Assembly (NCBI GenBank): GCA_023525715.1
Contig: CM042009.1
Coordinates: 124,362,319-124,426,318 of the forward strand
Length of the DNA stretch: 64,000 nt
Source of the DNA: Cichorium intybus
Lineage: Eukaryota > Streptophyta > Magnoliopsida > Asterales > Asteraceae
Direction: 5' to 3'
The notes under the pieces: model-generated
Databases searched by the model: none
What the model was told of the DNA's origin: nothing
Seen by the model: only the letters and a program-made list of their open reading frames with translations
Part shown: positions 1-20,662 of the stretch, in pieces
How positions within the stretch are numbered: the first letter of the stretch is position 1
Layout: every line of letters starts with the position of its first letter
Made by a program: the position numbers and the translations under genes

Positions 1-1086
1 CCTGCAACAACCACACTATCAAGCCACAACCACATTCCCATTCACAACCACACCGTGATGCAGTCAAATATACATGATTTACTATCATTAAAATGAGCAA
101 TATACCCCTCCCCTCTCTTTCAACATAAATCATCAGTAGCAAAAAGAATATGCCTCCATCCATATCTAGCCCAGCAAAATCTTGCACCATATATTTCTCT
201 ATATTGATTTTAGTACAACTAAACTTCTAGGACTGGTGCAAACACATATTAACCAGGAAATAAGTTAACAAAAATCATGTTCAAAAGTAATGAAAACAAA
301 TGATATAATCAGTTTAATTAAGTTATATACTATTGAAGGATAAATCAATAATCTGATATTAAACTGTCAAGAAAAATATAATAACTTTAAAAAAGCAAAA
401 AAGAACATGAAAGTGAATCCAAGCGGTCTTGGGTAGTTTGGAATATAGGAGATTTCAAACCCGCAAATTGACAGAATCAAATGAAAAGATACTACAAAGT
501 GGAAAATGGAAGATATTATACCTTATATAATAGTTGGTCTAATACTCTTTTTTCCTCAATAAAAAAGGCCATACAAAATAATCAAATAAAAAGATACTGA
601 ATGAAATGAGAGAAGAGGGAAATAGTTGTTGATAGTTAAAAAACCGGTAGTTGTTCCACATAATTGAAGAGACCTGGAGAAGTCAATGTTGTTGAGCGGT
701 ACCTGGCTAAAAAAATATCTGAAAATAGGAAGAAGAAAGTATATTGTAGAAAAAGTATACTGTATAAATGAAAATAAAATGCCATCTTCAAAACTTCAGA
801 CATTATAGATTGTTGGTTTAAATTGTCAAACCGTGATTACACACAAATAAGGAAAATGAAAATGGAACCGTGCATAATCAATAACCTTCCCATCTTCAAA
901 ACTTCAGACATTATAGAAAACATATAATCAATGATATTTCAACAAAATACAAGAGCATACGATGAATACGTGAACCCTGGATTAAAAAACACGGCTGACC
1001 ATAACAATAATTTTTATTCACTTACAGAATTTTACCAGTAATTAAGTTAGAAACACAGATAAATTAATACAAGATTAGAAACATAC
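1..1086. other. Intergenic, no gene recognised
   Basis: AT-rich sequence with no convincing coding region on either strand. The only structure I see is a direct duplication of 27 bases (782-808 and 890-916, beginning ccatcttcaaaacttcag). Confidence 0.5.
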
Positions 1087-1368
1087 CAGAATGTTGGTAC
1101 CAATGATACTTCTAACAGGAAAAAGATGTGTATTGGGATATTCAAGATGAAGATCGTTGATGACATCTCGTGTCTTTTGTCCACCCTACATTACAGAAGT
1201 AATTCGCCTACATATATAAGCGATCAAACATACCAGAGTATAGATATTAAAAGCAAACCAAGGCTGCAAAACTTTGAAGTGAAAATAATGTTTTGATTGA
1301 GTGGCATCAACAACAGTTTCTTTGTCCAAATGGGTGTAATGGAATAACAAATTCCGATCAGTTCCCAC
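1087..1368 (-). other. Possible two-exon coding fragment, unrecognised
   Basis: Read on the minus strand, 1368-1234 (135 bases) and 1185-1087 (99 bases) are both open, both multiples of three, both preceded by AG (tttgttttag and aatgtag) and both followed by the same donor context CTG|GTATGTTT. The translations contain FHYTHLDKETVVDA and KTRDVINDLHLEYP, which look protein-like but which I cannot assign. The implied intron (1186-1233) is only 48 bases, short for plants, so this may be chance or a decayed gene. No start codon or flanking exon could be fixed. Confidence 0.25.
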
Positions 1369-1370
1369 CT

Positions 1371-2542
1371 AAAACAAAGACGGAATCACCAATTTCGATC
1401 AATTCGATAGAATTTTGACCTAAGATGGAATCGAGGGAATCACGAAGCAAACTGTGATAATTGGGATTCCAGACATGGGAATGCAACTGTTGGAACTGAG
1501 ATTCCTGCCCCTAGACCCACTGTACAGAATAACAACAAACTTTCATAAATGAAGCTCCAGTAATCAACTCATGAACAAAGAAAAGAAACGGATTTTGTGA
1601 ATAAAATTGTTAAAATAAACGGGCAAATGCAAGATAACAACAAACATGCATAAATAAAGACAACTTCTCTAAATCTGCAAGTGACTTTTGAACTCGACTG
1701 GATAACAAAATAAGAAATGCCTATGAGGCATTTCGTCAAACACGTTATGGGCAATAATACCTCCCAAACCTGTGAATCAAAATAGAATAATACAAAATCA
1801 GAAATAGCTTATAGGTTAGAGCAATTCAGAACAAAAAAAAAACCTCCTAGATTTATGAATGCAACGGAAAAATACAAATTGCAAAATCAAATACTATCGA
1901 TTTTTTACGCACCAGAAGCTTAGTTTTCGGGAAAAAAATTAAAAAATTAATTTTATTAGATTCTCAAAGTATCAAATTATGATTTAGTTTTAAGGAGGGA
2001 TATTCAAAAAATTCTATATATCTATAAATTCTCTAATTAGGTTTATCGAAATTCAAAATATTTGTTGGAATTTACGGTTACCTCTCCTTTATCTGGGAAT
2101 GAATTTGATTTTACACGCTAAATCATTATGATTATCGATAAGCAATGTTTGTGTTGATCCGTATCGATTTTAGCCTCTTTCGATTGAACATTTGCCGAAT
2201 CGTCTACTGGAAGAGTTCATCAGTGTAACCAAAGTTTACTTTGATCTGGTGTGTGTTGTTACCTCCGATATTAAAGTCGAGTTCAACGATTCTTCGGCCT
2301 TCTTCGTATGTCTATCTCCTGATCTTGAAAGTCGAATTTTCCTAAATCCAGGCGAATTGGTTACGTATATCAATTTTGATAGCAAGATTTAAGGAATCAG
2401 TTACATATAACTGATACATAAAGAAGTTTAAGCGGAAAAGTAAATGAGGGATGAACCAGGAAATGCCACGTGGAAAATGGTATATAGAAAAGTTGACACA
2501 TGGCATTAAAGTGATTGCTTTATTAGATAGTATAGATAGATA

Positions 2543-2543
<1 letters not shown>
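1371..2543. other. Intergenic, no gene recognised
   Basis: No supported gene. The open frame at 2192-2392 on the plus strand lacks an ATG start and resembles no family I know. Confidence 0.45.

Positions 2544-2573
<30 letters not shown>
2544..2573. repeat. (TA)n microsatellite
   Basis: Perfect TA repeat of about 15 units, preceded by tagatagatag-type degenerate repeats. It forms the left border of inverted-repeat element A. Confidence 0.95.
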
Positions 2574-7881
<5,308 letters not shown>

Positions 7882-7884
7882 TTA

Positions 7885-8633
7885 GGTTGTGTTTGGCGCG
7901 CCACAGCTAGCGTATAAACTAACGGTTTTTCGAGCTTTTTTAGTTTGACATGTTTGGGAATCCAAAAACTAACTTATAAGCTAGCTAACAAGCTAGATTT
8001 TTTAAACGCTACTAATAGTAACGTTTTGAGTAGCGGTTTCAAATTGTTCCCATTTTACCCTCACAGGGGATATGCTTCCTTTATCCCAAATTATCTACGC
8101 TTCCTTTATCCTAACTATTATCTATGTTTTTTTATCCCAAATTGACATATATCTACGCTTCATTTACCCTTCATAACTATATTCGAAGGAATGACTCGAC
8201 ATATATGATTTTCAACATCGTTGAACAACATTTTGATTACATACCTTCAGAAAAATAAAACAATCATTTAATATCTAATCATGCGAACATTCGAGAGTCA
8301 CATCACGAGATGCGAGAAGTTCGTGATAATATTGCGAATATGATATGGGATGTAAGAAATTTATTTTAAAATCTGTAATATTTTATTTATTATTTATTTT
8401 AATTTAATTTAATGTATTATGGTTTTTCTTATAAAATTGGATTAATTTTGTGCATGTCGTTTTATGTCATTTTACGATTTCCAGCTAGTTTTATCAGTTA
8501 GTTTTTACCAAACGTCATTTATTATTAGTTAGTTTTTCAGCTCAGCTAGTTTTTCAGTTAGTTGGTAGTTTTCTAGCTACTGTTAGTTTTTCAGCTAGCA
8601 TATAGTTTTTCAGTTAGTCTGCCAAACATAACA
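7885..8633 (+). mobile_element. Tourist-like (PIF/Harbinger) element
   Basis: The ends are ggttgtgtttggc and gccaaacataaca, imperfect inverted repeats, flanked on both sides by TTA (7882-7884 and 8634-8636), the target duplication of PIF/Harbinger elements. Subterminal ctag/agttagtttttcagctag repeats lie near the right end. The interior has a short plus-strand reading near 8282-8370 containing HEMREVRDNIANMIW. It resembles the C-terminal tail of Harbinger nucleases (arginine/aspartate-rich helix ending in IA..IW), so this may be a deletion derivative of an autonomous element. The tail match is from memory of the family and is weak. Confidence 0.6.
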
Positions 8634-8939
8634 TTATAAATAAATTAAAGTTGATAAACACGTTGAATTCGTACCCATTCAACCCCAAACCAAATGCTAA
8701 ATAACAACCAAAAACCAATGCAAACCGGAACTGATCAGTATGAAATAATGTAAATACTTGGCGAAGTTCAAAGGTTTTGTTGGGAAAAACAAAAGTCCGA
8801 TATATAAAGGTTGTTGGATGGGAATTAGGATTAAATCCGACATCTTATACTTATCCAATCAACCTAATCCTTTTCCACCAAGTACATCGTAAACAACAAG
8901 GACAGTAGCAGCAGTAGCGACAGGTCCGAGGTTTGTATT

Positions 8940-9007
8940 AAATGCAAGTTCTCCCCAAACGAAATGTTTACTTAAATGCAAGTTCTCCCCAAACGAAATG
9001 TTTACTT
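8940..9007 (+). repeat. 34-bp direct tandem repeat
   Basis: Two perfect copies of a 34-base unit (8940-8973 and 8974-9007) starting aaatgcaagttctccccaaa. A degenerate third copy lies near 9076. Each is followed by a gattatagcat motif (9026, 9126, 9246). Confidence 0.85.
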
Positions 9008-9480
9008 TCTCTATTTTTTTGGATTATAGCATTACACTTTTATTATTGTTGTTATTATCGCATTGTACTTTCCTTAAATGCGAGTTCTGCCCAAACTAAG
9101 CATTTACTTAGTTTTATTTTTTGCGGATTATAGCCTTGTACTTTTTGTTTTTAGAAAAAATTGTTAGATTTAAGAAATTTTTACAGTTTTGGACCGAAAA
9201 ATTGTTTTGCCCCTTGCCCCTTTGTTTTGTTTGTCTTTTGTTCAGATTATAGCATTCTACTTCTATTTATCATTTCATTGCAAAATATCCCTATATTTCC
9301 AAACCGATTTCTAAAAGTTTTTTCCATTTTTGGACCCACACTCTCAGGTATTTACCGTCCCCTGTATCGTTGGAAAGGTAATCAATCGTCCGAAAAAAAA
9401 TTAATCACTCTCATGTTCGCCAACTCCCCCTCTCATCCGCAACCTAAAACCTAAAAAGTAAATGCCGAAACGAAACTATT

Positions 9481-11764
<2,284 letters not shown>

Positions 11765-11841
<77 letters not shown>

Positions 11842-11876
11842 TGTATGTATGTATGTATGTATGTATGTATGTATGT
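11765..11876. repeat. Compound (TA)n(GTAT)n microsatellite
   Basis: About 25 TA units followed by about 15 units of GTAT. Confidence 0.97.
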
Positions 11877-13854
11877 TAATAATATATTAAAAGGTTAATA
11901 TATATTATTAATGTTAGAAACTTATTTCATTTATATTTTATAAAGGTGAGTTTATAAAATAACAAAGTAAGAATCCTTAAATATTCTAGCCAAAAGGAAA
12001 GGGACAAAAAGATGAGTTTCCATGCCATGCATTAGGATTCTTGCTTTGGTCAATGCATGTCTTGATCTTGAATTGAATATTTGATCTTAAAAATAAGCTA
12101 ACTTACAAGAGAATAAAAGGCTAGTGATGAATTCATTTCCACTCAATGTTGGCTGAGAATTTGGTTTTCTCCTTCACTATCTTATTTGCTAATGTTTAAC
12201 TTGGTTTTAGATCCTCACAACACACTTTCTTGTTGAATAAAGTTTGTTTAGTTCCTCAAGTTTAAGTACAAAGTGTGTAACACAAGAAGTAACTAGCATT
12301 AAAAGTGTCAACAACTTGTGTTGGATTACTATAGAGAGGTTCATCCTCTTTGATCTTGTTTTCAATGTTAACAACATCCAATCTTGAGATTGAACCAAAT
12401 GGCTACAAATGTTGTATTTCCTCCTTTCTTGATGTTCTTTCATTTATCTTTACATGCATATAGTCAAAGATCCTTTGTGTGGATAAAATAGTTTTATATT
12501 TTAGTTCAATTTTAAAAGCTTTCATGTTTTTCATGATTTTATGTTATGAACATCCTACCTTGAACACAGAATCCCAATAGGCGGGGTGGTAGTGAGTCTC
12601 ATGGGCCAGTTGGAGCGCTAACTAATGCAAAGCTAATAGCGCTAGAGGGTCGATAAAGGTGGGCCAAATGTGGCAGCAAGTGGACTGCCTTCCAGGCCAT
12701 GCTTGCATTTTTTTTTTTGTCGTAGATTTGTGTGGTTTAAGAAAACTTGATGGGACCAAGGAGGCATAATCGGCATGCTTCATTTTTTGTTAAACAATAA
12801 TGAAAGCCCATTAAATAATTTGGCATGCTGGGTTGTGTAAATCTAAGAGTAGCCAAGTCTTGCAACAGTAACCTTTATAGGAAGTATTGTAAGCCAATAA
12901 ATACACAACATGTACTTCTTGCTGCTAGCTTGTGAGGAGAGTAGTCGCGTAAGTATAGATATAGCCAACATTAAAATGATTGGAAAATGTCATAATTTTA
13001 TGGTGAACCAAGTAGCATATCAATTTGAGTTTTATGGTTATGGAGTTTAAACGTAAATGATTTATGATATATGTGGCGGAATTGAATGCATCAGCTCAAA
13101 GTTTTGTTAGGGCATGGGCATTGATTAGAATAACTAGACCCATTTTTGGTAAGTTGGTGCATTTGGCTCCTCCATTTTATTGGAGAGAATATGGACATGA
13201 TAAATGAGAAATTACGTGTCAGCATTACTTTGGAAAGTCTTGACTTTGCAAGAAAATTGAGTTTGGACAAGTTTGAAGAAAGCTCATATGACTGTTGGGA
13301 CATTTGATTTAGTTTTTCATGGATAGAACCATGTAAAGCTATTTTAATCCAGGACATGGCAATAACGTTTGAGACTATTTCAAAGGGTGAACGTTTAAGT
13401 TTAGATGATTAAGAAGACAAACAAACACTTTTGTTTGTTAAAATAGAAGTAAGCGAAAAAAATCTTATTTTAGACAAAAAATAGTGATATAAGAAAGATG
13501 GACGAAAGGTTGATTCCATAACTTGAACAAAGCACAAAGTCGACTGAAATAAAGTTTTTCTAGGAATGCCCTTTGACCTTATTGAAGAATATAACGACCT
13601 TGATCAACCCAACCTCGAGAAAGAATGGCTTTGGTGAGATGAAGTTGCATAGCAAAAAAATAAATTAGAATATAATATACCAGGTTGATCATTGGTTAAT
13701 TTTTTAATTGACAAAATGCAAATTAGTAATGTAGGAAACGATCTGGACATCAAGTTTAAGATTTGTGGAAAGAAAGGAATGACGAATATGAGAGATTAGG
13801 AGAGTAGTATCATTAACAAAGGTTGCTCTTTTCTAGAATAGTGTTTGACGATAC
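11877..13854. other. Intergenic, no gene recognised
   Basis: No supported gene. Minus-strand open frames of 78 and 88 codons (12207-12443, 13091-13357) match nothing I recognise and have no splice or family support. Confidence 0.4.
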
Positions 13855-14620
13855 TGTTGGATTAGGTGTCTAAGCCATGACTTTACAACTATATTTATCT
13901 TGTTAATTGAAGCAAAGTCCATTTGGGTTGCCCTCATAGCTAGAGGTCAGGATAGAGTTCAGTAGAGTAAAAGGTTGATTTATTAATTGTGTAATAAATC
14001 AATAGAATTAATTAAATGGTTTATTAATATATTTAAGTGTTAATATATTAATTAGAAACTATAATAATTAATTAAGATTTAATCTAGAATTAATTGGATT
14101 TAATTCAGTGATTAAATTAATTAATTAAAAGTATGAGGACTAGTTTGTATTTATTCAATAGTTGAATAAATGGCAAAGAGAAGTCCAGGGGCCAAAAGTG
14201 GCGCCACCCTTGGAGGCTTCTCTAGGGTTGGCGAAAACCCTAATTAGGGTTTAAGGATCTGGTCCAAGTTGTCAACAGGCTTGCCCACTTGGAGGCTCCT
14301 TAGGGTTTCAGGTGTAACCCTAGGAGGCTATAAAAGGAACCCTCTGGCTCCCCATTATTCATGCCAACTTCAACCAAGATTACTCTGCTGGACTGTCTTC
14401 TCCATTGCTTTGGGTGTGACTTGCATTTGAGGTAGGACACTTGTGCTGCTAGCTTCAAGAACAAGATTCAAAGGTTGGTAATTCTTGTTTTAATCTTTAG
14501 AAATTATTGTTGGCCTTTAGATATTAGTTTATTATCTTCATAGAAGAAAACATAGATCTTTCTAGGGTTGCATGTGAACCATAGGTATTTTGTGTTCATT
14601 GTTTGCTAGAAAACCCTTCA
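13855..14620 (+). repeat. 5' LTR of Copia element 1
   Basis: Starts TGTTGG and ends CCCTTCA (TG..CA), 766 bases, followed after one base by the primer site. A TATA box (TATAAAAG, 14329-14336) sits in gaggctataaaaggaaccct and probably drives the element's transcript. Confidence 0.9.
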
Positions 14621-14621
14621 G

Positions 14622-14638
14622 TGGTATCAGAGTATAGG
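14622..14638 (+). other. Primer binding site of element 1
   Basis: TGGTATCAGAGTATAGG, complementary to the 3' end of initiator tRNA-Met (canonical TGGTATCAGAGC), immediately after the LTR. Confidence 0.85.
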
Positions 14639-15119
14639 CTGTTTTCTTGTGAATTGATATAAACTGCTTAGATGATTTTTTGCCTTGAGTTTTTGCGATA
14701 AAAACCTCTTGGAATAGCCTCAATTTCGTGGTTTAGGCTAGGGTTTCCTAACCCTAGCCGCCACCCCTTGGTTCCCCCTTTATTTGCTTGATTTACTTGC
14801 CTTGATTAGGATTGTTATTTATGGTAATTGTTGATTAATTAAATAACTAGAATCCTTTATCCATATATGGTAAATCTCGAAATCTAGGGATAAATATAGG
14901 TAATTAATTAATTAATTTTGTGATGCCTATATTAGATTTAATTAGTTTAATTAATTGTTTAATTAAAAGATCAATTAAATCAGCTTAAAGAATTAATTTA
15001 AATTTTCAAAAAATTTATTAAAATTTGCGAAAATTCTAATTAAATTAATTCTAAAATATTTTAATAAGATTAAAATATATCTTATATATTTATGATTAAA
15101 AGTTAGTTATTTATATATA

Positions 15120-15629
15120 AGAAAATTGGTTGGTCTTACCGCTAGTAAGCCTCATTCACAAAAACTGTCCTATAAAGAGGGTATAAGGCGACTGACTATA
15201 AAATGTTAGTCTAATGGGTATCTACTCTTACCCACCGCTCTCCTGGTCAGTCGAGTGTCTTTAGCCGAACGGGTTTGATAGAACCGCTAAGCCTCTTAAA
15301 AGTATAATGCTATAATTGGAAGTACTAGAACTTCAAACAAATCCCAATCTAGTTACTTTAGGATAAAAATGTGAATTGGTGCTAATCCATGGAATTGCAC
15401 ATTGCACTTTGTGGAACGTTGGTGGAGCGTGTGTGGTTTACCGGCACACCAACTAGGGTCCGCAAAGGCTTGTAATGGGTTTTCTCAATTTTGTCATTAT
15501 TAACGGAGCGTGTGTGGTTAACTGGCACGTTAATTAGAGATGGCAATTGACTTCGAGAGTACCAAGCTAATTTGAAAGGTTATTCACACCCGGTTTGTGA
15601 TCCTCGGCATCCCAGTCATAAATAGTGGG
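15120..15629 (+). ncRNA. Conserved structured leader of element 1
   Basis: This untranslated block is shared with elements 2 (41170-41720) and 3 (52170-52700, minus). It holds three hairpins. Hairpin T (15190-15211): GACTGAC, loop TATAAAAT, GTTAGTC. Hairpin G1 (15418-15453): GTTGGTG, core GAGCGTGTGTGG, CCGGCA, CACCAAC. Hairpin G2 (15500-15534): ATTAACG, the same core with CTGGCA, CGTTAAT. The outer stems differ between copies yet stay complementary. Role unknown: packaging, dimerisation or translation are possible. Confidence 0.6.
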
Positions 15630-15634
15630 GCACA
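15630..15634 (+). other. Target-site duplication GCACA (left)
   Basis: GCACA here and at 24249-24253 flank the Gypsy element. The empty site ggggcacatccgag is seen intact in element 3's leader (minus strand, about 52180). Confidence 0.9.
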
Positions 15635-16531
15635 TGTAACACCCGGCTTTTAAAACAAAAACACCCTTGAAAAATTTTTCATTTAAAACGAAGGTTTCAT
15701 TACATAAAACCATAACATAAGGGGTATATTTTATTAAAAACGGGTACAAGTGTATCAAGGAGAGTATAAAATACCATAATCTCCTTTAAAGCCGGGCTGC
15801 TACTGACAGCATCTATGAGTCCCACTTCTTAGTCACGGACTCCATCTTTTCCCTATCAGGATCATGTTAACCTGCAGGGACATTTAACAAATATCGTGAG
15901 CTATAAAGCTCAGTGAGTAATCATATCTGCAAATAACATGTACAATAAATATATCCATATATAATTCTTTATATATGATACATATATCTATCATTTCGTC
16001 TGTCAATATCAAATCCCAATTTATAGCCTTTTCTGGCCAAATGTGTATATCTGTCTGGATATCGGACCCAGACTACTAGCTTTACCAGCTGATCATATAT
16101 ATCTTAGGATTTCACATCCCACTGCATAGCCTTACCGGCCGAATCGTAATATCATGTGATTTTCAAATCACATCAGATAATTGTACACTTTATCATATCC
16201 AATCTGTTATTTGCATACCAGTCAAATCAATTCTGTACCATTTCTGTCCCCCCTTTCTTAGTCATATTTGACTATACCATATATCATGACTATATAAGTC
16301 ATATCATTTGTCATGGCTATACAAGCCGCACCAAAACATTTCTAGCATATGAATCATAGCCCGCAGGCCGCACCAGTTTGGGTTCAACGACCCGGAATCA
16401 TAGCCATAAGGCCGCACCATTTCTATATAAAAATATCATAGCCATATAGGCCGCACCGTCTAGATGTAGCATCCGATATCATATCTACAAGTGGCCGCAC
16501 CATCTACTAACAGTTTCTTTCACAATCAGTT

Positions 16532-16944
<413 letters not shown>

Positions 16945-17475
16945 TGACTCACAGCTCCGTTCTTGTCTATAACAGACTCACGGCTTATCTGGTATTGTCT
17001 TTTACATACATCTTTATACTTGTCATTTTCGCCCCTCGAAGCCGTTTCAACCTGTAACAGTTCAATCATCATATATCATATATGATATCAGTGAGATTAC
17101 TCACCTGGATACTAGCTGCATTTAAATCCCGGTTGTTTCTTGCCTTTGCGTGCACCACAACCATTTTGTCCCATACCTATTTATCCATTTCATATCAAAT
17201 GATAATAGGTTAATAATAATTTCAATTGACTCTAATACATAAGAGTCCAATATAATGCAACTATAAACAATCCCTAGATGATAAACTTTCCATTTATCAT
17301 CTTTTCACAAGTTTTACTATTCACCGAGGCATTCGTATCGATCTACAGTGCCCCCGACGAGTCGAAAACTCAAATTAATATTTTTCCAATACTTTTCAGA
17401 CCATTAGGGACTTATGGTTCAAATTTGAGGTAAATCGGACAAGCCAAACGAAAGTTAGCGATTCTGAAGTCCCCT

Positions 17476-17570
17476 GCCAGGAGGGCGCACCGCGCCAGGG
17501 GCTGGGCGCACTGCGCCTGGGCGCACCCCGCTCTGGTCCTGGGCGCACTGCGCCCTGCGCCTGGGCAGGC
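17476..17570 (-). repeat. GC-rich palindrome array in the Gypsy LTR
   Basis: Four spaced copies of GGCGCA-C-TGCGCC or variants (ggcgcaccgcgcc, ggcgcactgcgcc twice, gcgcaccccgc) in otherwise AT-rich sequence. The exact copies are self-complementary. Also present at 23404-23498. Confidence 0.8.
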
Positions 17571-18899
17571 TCCTGATCAGTCGCGATTTGTGCACTGTAG
17601 CACGCAGTTTTGGCCCATTAAGTCCTTAATCCAGTTCTTAATCGTTGGGGATTCATTTCTAGGTTAAAACCTTACATTAAAACAAGGTTTTCAACCATTA
17701 CAAACAACTCAATAAATCACAAGGAAGAATTAGAGTTCTTAGTTCCAAAACCCTAAAACTTCAAATTCATCACAAATAGCAATCTACTTCCATTATCTTG
17801 AATTAAGTCCTTTTTAGCATGACTTAATGGAAGTATTAAGCCATTTTAACCACACAATCATAACTGAAAATGCAGTTTCCAGTTCCTATCAAATTCATCA
17901 AGAACAAACAAGCTAGAACTTGAGAAACTAACCTTTCAAGCTTCCAATTCTTCACTTCAAAGGCTATAATCCGATTTTCAAGTTGAATCCTTCAAGAACT
18001 CTTCAATTTTCTGGAAAATCATTCACAAAAGCCCTCTCCCGTAAGCTTCTAAAATCTGCACAAAATGGGAGAACATTCCCACTATTTATACTTCCAGAAA
18101 TTGCAAATTTAGTCCCTAAGTTCCATTTCTTGAACTTTGGCCACAACTAAACACATTTTATGACAAAAACTAGTTTTTATAACATTTTAAGTCCACAACT
18201 CCAAATATTATTTCAAACTAAATTCTTTTCTGTCCAAAAGACCAAATTACCCTTCCAAGGTAAAATGACCATCTTACCCCTTTTTATTATATTTACATAA
18301 AAAGAGTGTCTTGGCGTTACAAATTCTCCCCTCCTTCAAAAGATTTCGTCCCCGAAATCATACAAGGAGTTGAGGGTACGTCTCCCTCGTTTCGCTTTCG
18401 GTCTTCCACATAATGTCGGAAACTATATGGTATTGCCTAAGCACTTAACCATACTAGTCTTCTTATCTCGTGGTTTTATCACCACTCGCATATCATTCCT
18501 CCGGTTGTCCTGGGCACCTTAATCACTTATCTACCTCATTTCATCATAAGGAATTTGTTGGAAATTATCAATACATAATTTCTTTCTTGTCGTCCCAATC
18601 AGATTTAACCTTTCTAAAAGATTACTTTCATACAACCATATTCCTTTACTTGGAATTTCAAAGGTTTATATTCAGTGATCCACATACCACTTTCACAATT
18701 TCTTAACCATTCTTCAGGTTCGTTCGTACCCAGCAAGTATTCTCTTTAGTTTGTGCAAGAATCTAGAATCTAGCCAACGTTTTTATCACATCTTCAATCC
18801 AATAAATCGGAGGATAACACGGTATTCCATACCATTTTTCATGTGAATCATCAAACTACTAGCATGTAGGCTGCTATTTCTTACAAATTCTATCAGAGA

Positions 18900-20662
18900 T
18901 TGACGATCTTCTCATCTCCCACTAGGGTCTGCTGTGCTATTTTCAAGCATATCTTCTAAAATCTGCATCATTAGGTCACTTTGTTCACCAATACACGGTA
19001 CTTGTAGAGACTTTATTGCAAAGTCTATAACAATGTTGTCCCATTTCTTTTCTGGGACCAACAACGGGTAAGTTTCTTTGCATGATTCTAATGGTTTGAC
19101 TTTACTTTGCGTACAAGTCAAATACTTTTCATGTGTCTTTCAATATCTTTCTTCAATCCCGACCACCAATACATAGGTTTTATCGACCTATCCAATCTGG
19201 TATTGTTCCGGGTATACAGCATATCTAATACAAAATACATATTTTCAAGATGATTTTCATGTTTCCATACTTGCACACTTCTTCCTGTGCTACCCGAATC
19301 AACTCAGGTAATCAATTTGCCACATTCATACATGTGGATGTAACCTTCAAAGGTTACTCTTTTCAATTCAGGGCATCTATAGCCACATCTGTCCTTTTCG
19401 AGATGGTACAAGATTTCATACCCGAAATCTCTAAGTAACCCATCTATCTTAATTATGTCATATCTAGCTTCTTTTTGATCAATTAAGTATTTCAACTCTT
19501 ATGATCTGAATAAACAGTAAGCTTTACACCATATAAATAGTGTTTTCAAAGCTTTAATACCAAAATCATAGTTGCTACTGCAACATCATGAATCTACAGT
19601 CAAATTTGGATACCTTTCTATGATCCAATTTATCTTCTCCGCTTAGCATAATGCTAACACCGGAGCTTCACACAAGGTTTATTTCAAACCTTTAAAAGAT
19701 ACTTGTGGTCTTTCTACCACTCAGACTTTTCACTTTTCTTAGTCAACCTTTGTCATCTGAACAGCAATCAAGGAGTAGTTTACTATAACTCTCCTATAAT
19801 CATCCGCCAATCCAAAGAAATTACTAATTTCAGTCAAATTCCAAGGCGGTTTCTGTTTAATCATGACATCATTTCCACTGAATCTGCTTTATCATCTCTG
19901 GCATTATTAACATGCCCAAAGAATATAAAGCTTCTTTTAGCCAAATTTTTATACTTGGAGAATTTTACGAATCACTTAACTCAGTGAATTAACTCCAATG
20001 TCTGGTACAATTGTACCTCATTTTCGATCTGGTTTCGAGAATATCAGATTCTCATTAGTCAATGCACATATGCATCAACTTGTCTTTCTTCTTTTCAAAC
20101 AAGATAGGGCTCCATACGATGACACATACGGCCATAAGAGACCCCAATTTAAGAATTTCTTCTAGTTGTTTTCCAACTCTACCATCTTTACAGATGCAAA
20201 TCAGTTTAGAGCCTGTATACTAAAAACGGCTCCCAAAATCAGTTTAATCATAAACTCTTCTCGCCAATCTGGCAGAAATCTTGAAAGTTCTTTTCAAAAG
20301 AAGCATCCGAGAATTTATTTGAAGTAGTACACTACTATCACTGCTTTATTTATCTTGGCCAATACCATGTATGCCAATTACAACATCATTCTTTTACTAA
20401 CTCTTTTCTGAGTTTAAGCATAGAAAATAACCGGTATTCTCAACAACGGTCATTTACCATGGATTTTCATCCGTTTCATTTCTGTTTTAAGAACCATAAT
20501 GTTCTTATTTCTACAATTCATGTTAGCATAATTCATTGCTAACCAATTCATAAGTACAATTGCTTCAGATTTACTGGTAGTTATCGGCTTCAGATTTATA
20601 GGGAAAAATGGTCCTGTAAATCCTAGGCAAACTACCTTCCAGGTGTTCAATATATAGAACAT
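18900..20662 (-). pseudogene. Decayed Gypsy pol (protease, RT, RNase H, integrase)
   Basis: Reading from high to low coordinates on the minus strand: protease C-terminus near 20590-20450 (MNWLAMNYANMNCRNK, cf. the MDWL.....I.C pattern); reverse transcriptase near 20115-20057 (KKKDKLMHMCIDY, cf. KKKDGS.RMCIDYR); RNase H near 19580-19440 (ALKTLFIWCK, then KYLIDQKEARYD); the linker YEILYHLEK near 19390; integrase near 19065-19020 (LLVPEKKWDNIVIDF, cf. P.WKWE.I.MDF). Frameshifts and stops separate every block, and the catalytic YxDD was not found. The RT-RNase H-integrase order identifies Ty3/Gypsy. It cannot make a working polyprotein. Confidence 0.8.

Noticed and set aside
8936..9010. Possible CRISPR-like array from the 34-bp repeats
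   Set aside because: Only two adjacent perfect copies with no spacers, in a plant genome.
14222..14256. Telomere-like aaccctaattagggttt in the element 1 LTR
   Set aside because: Isolated inverted pair of CCCTAA-like motifs, not an array; probably a promoter motif at most.
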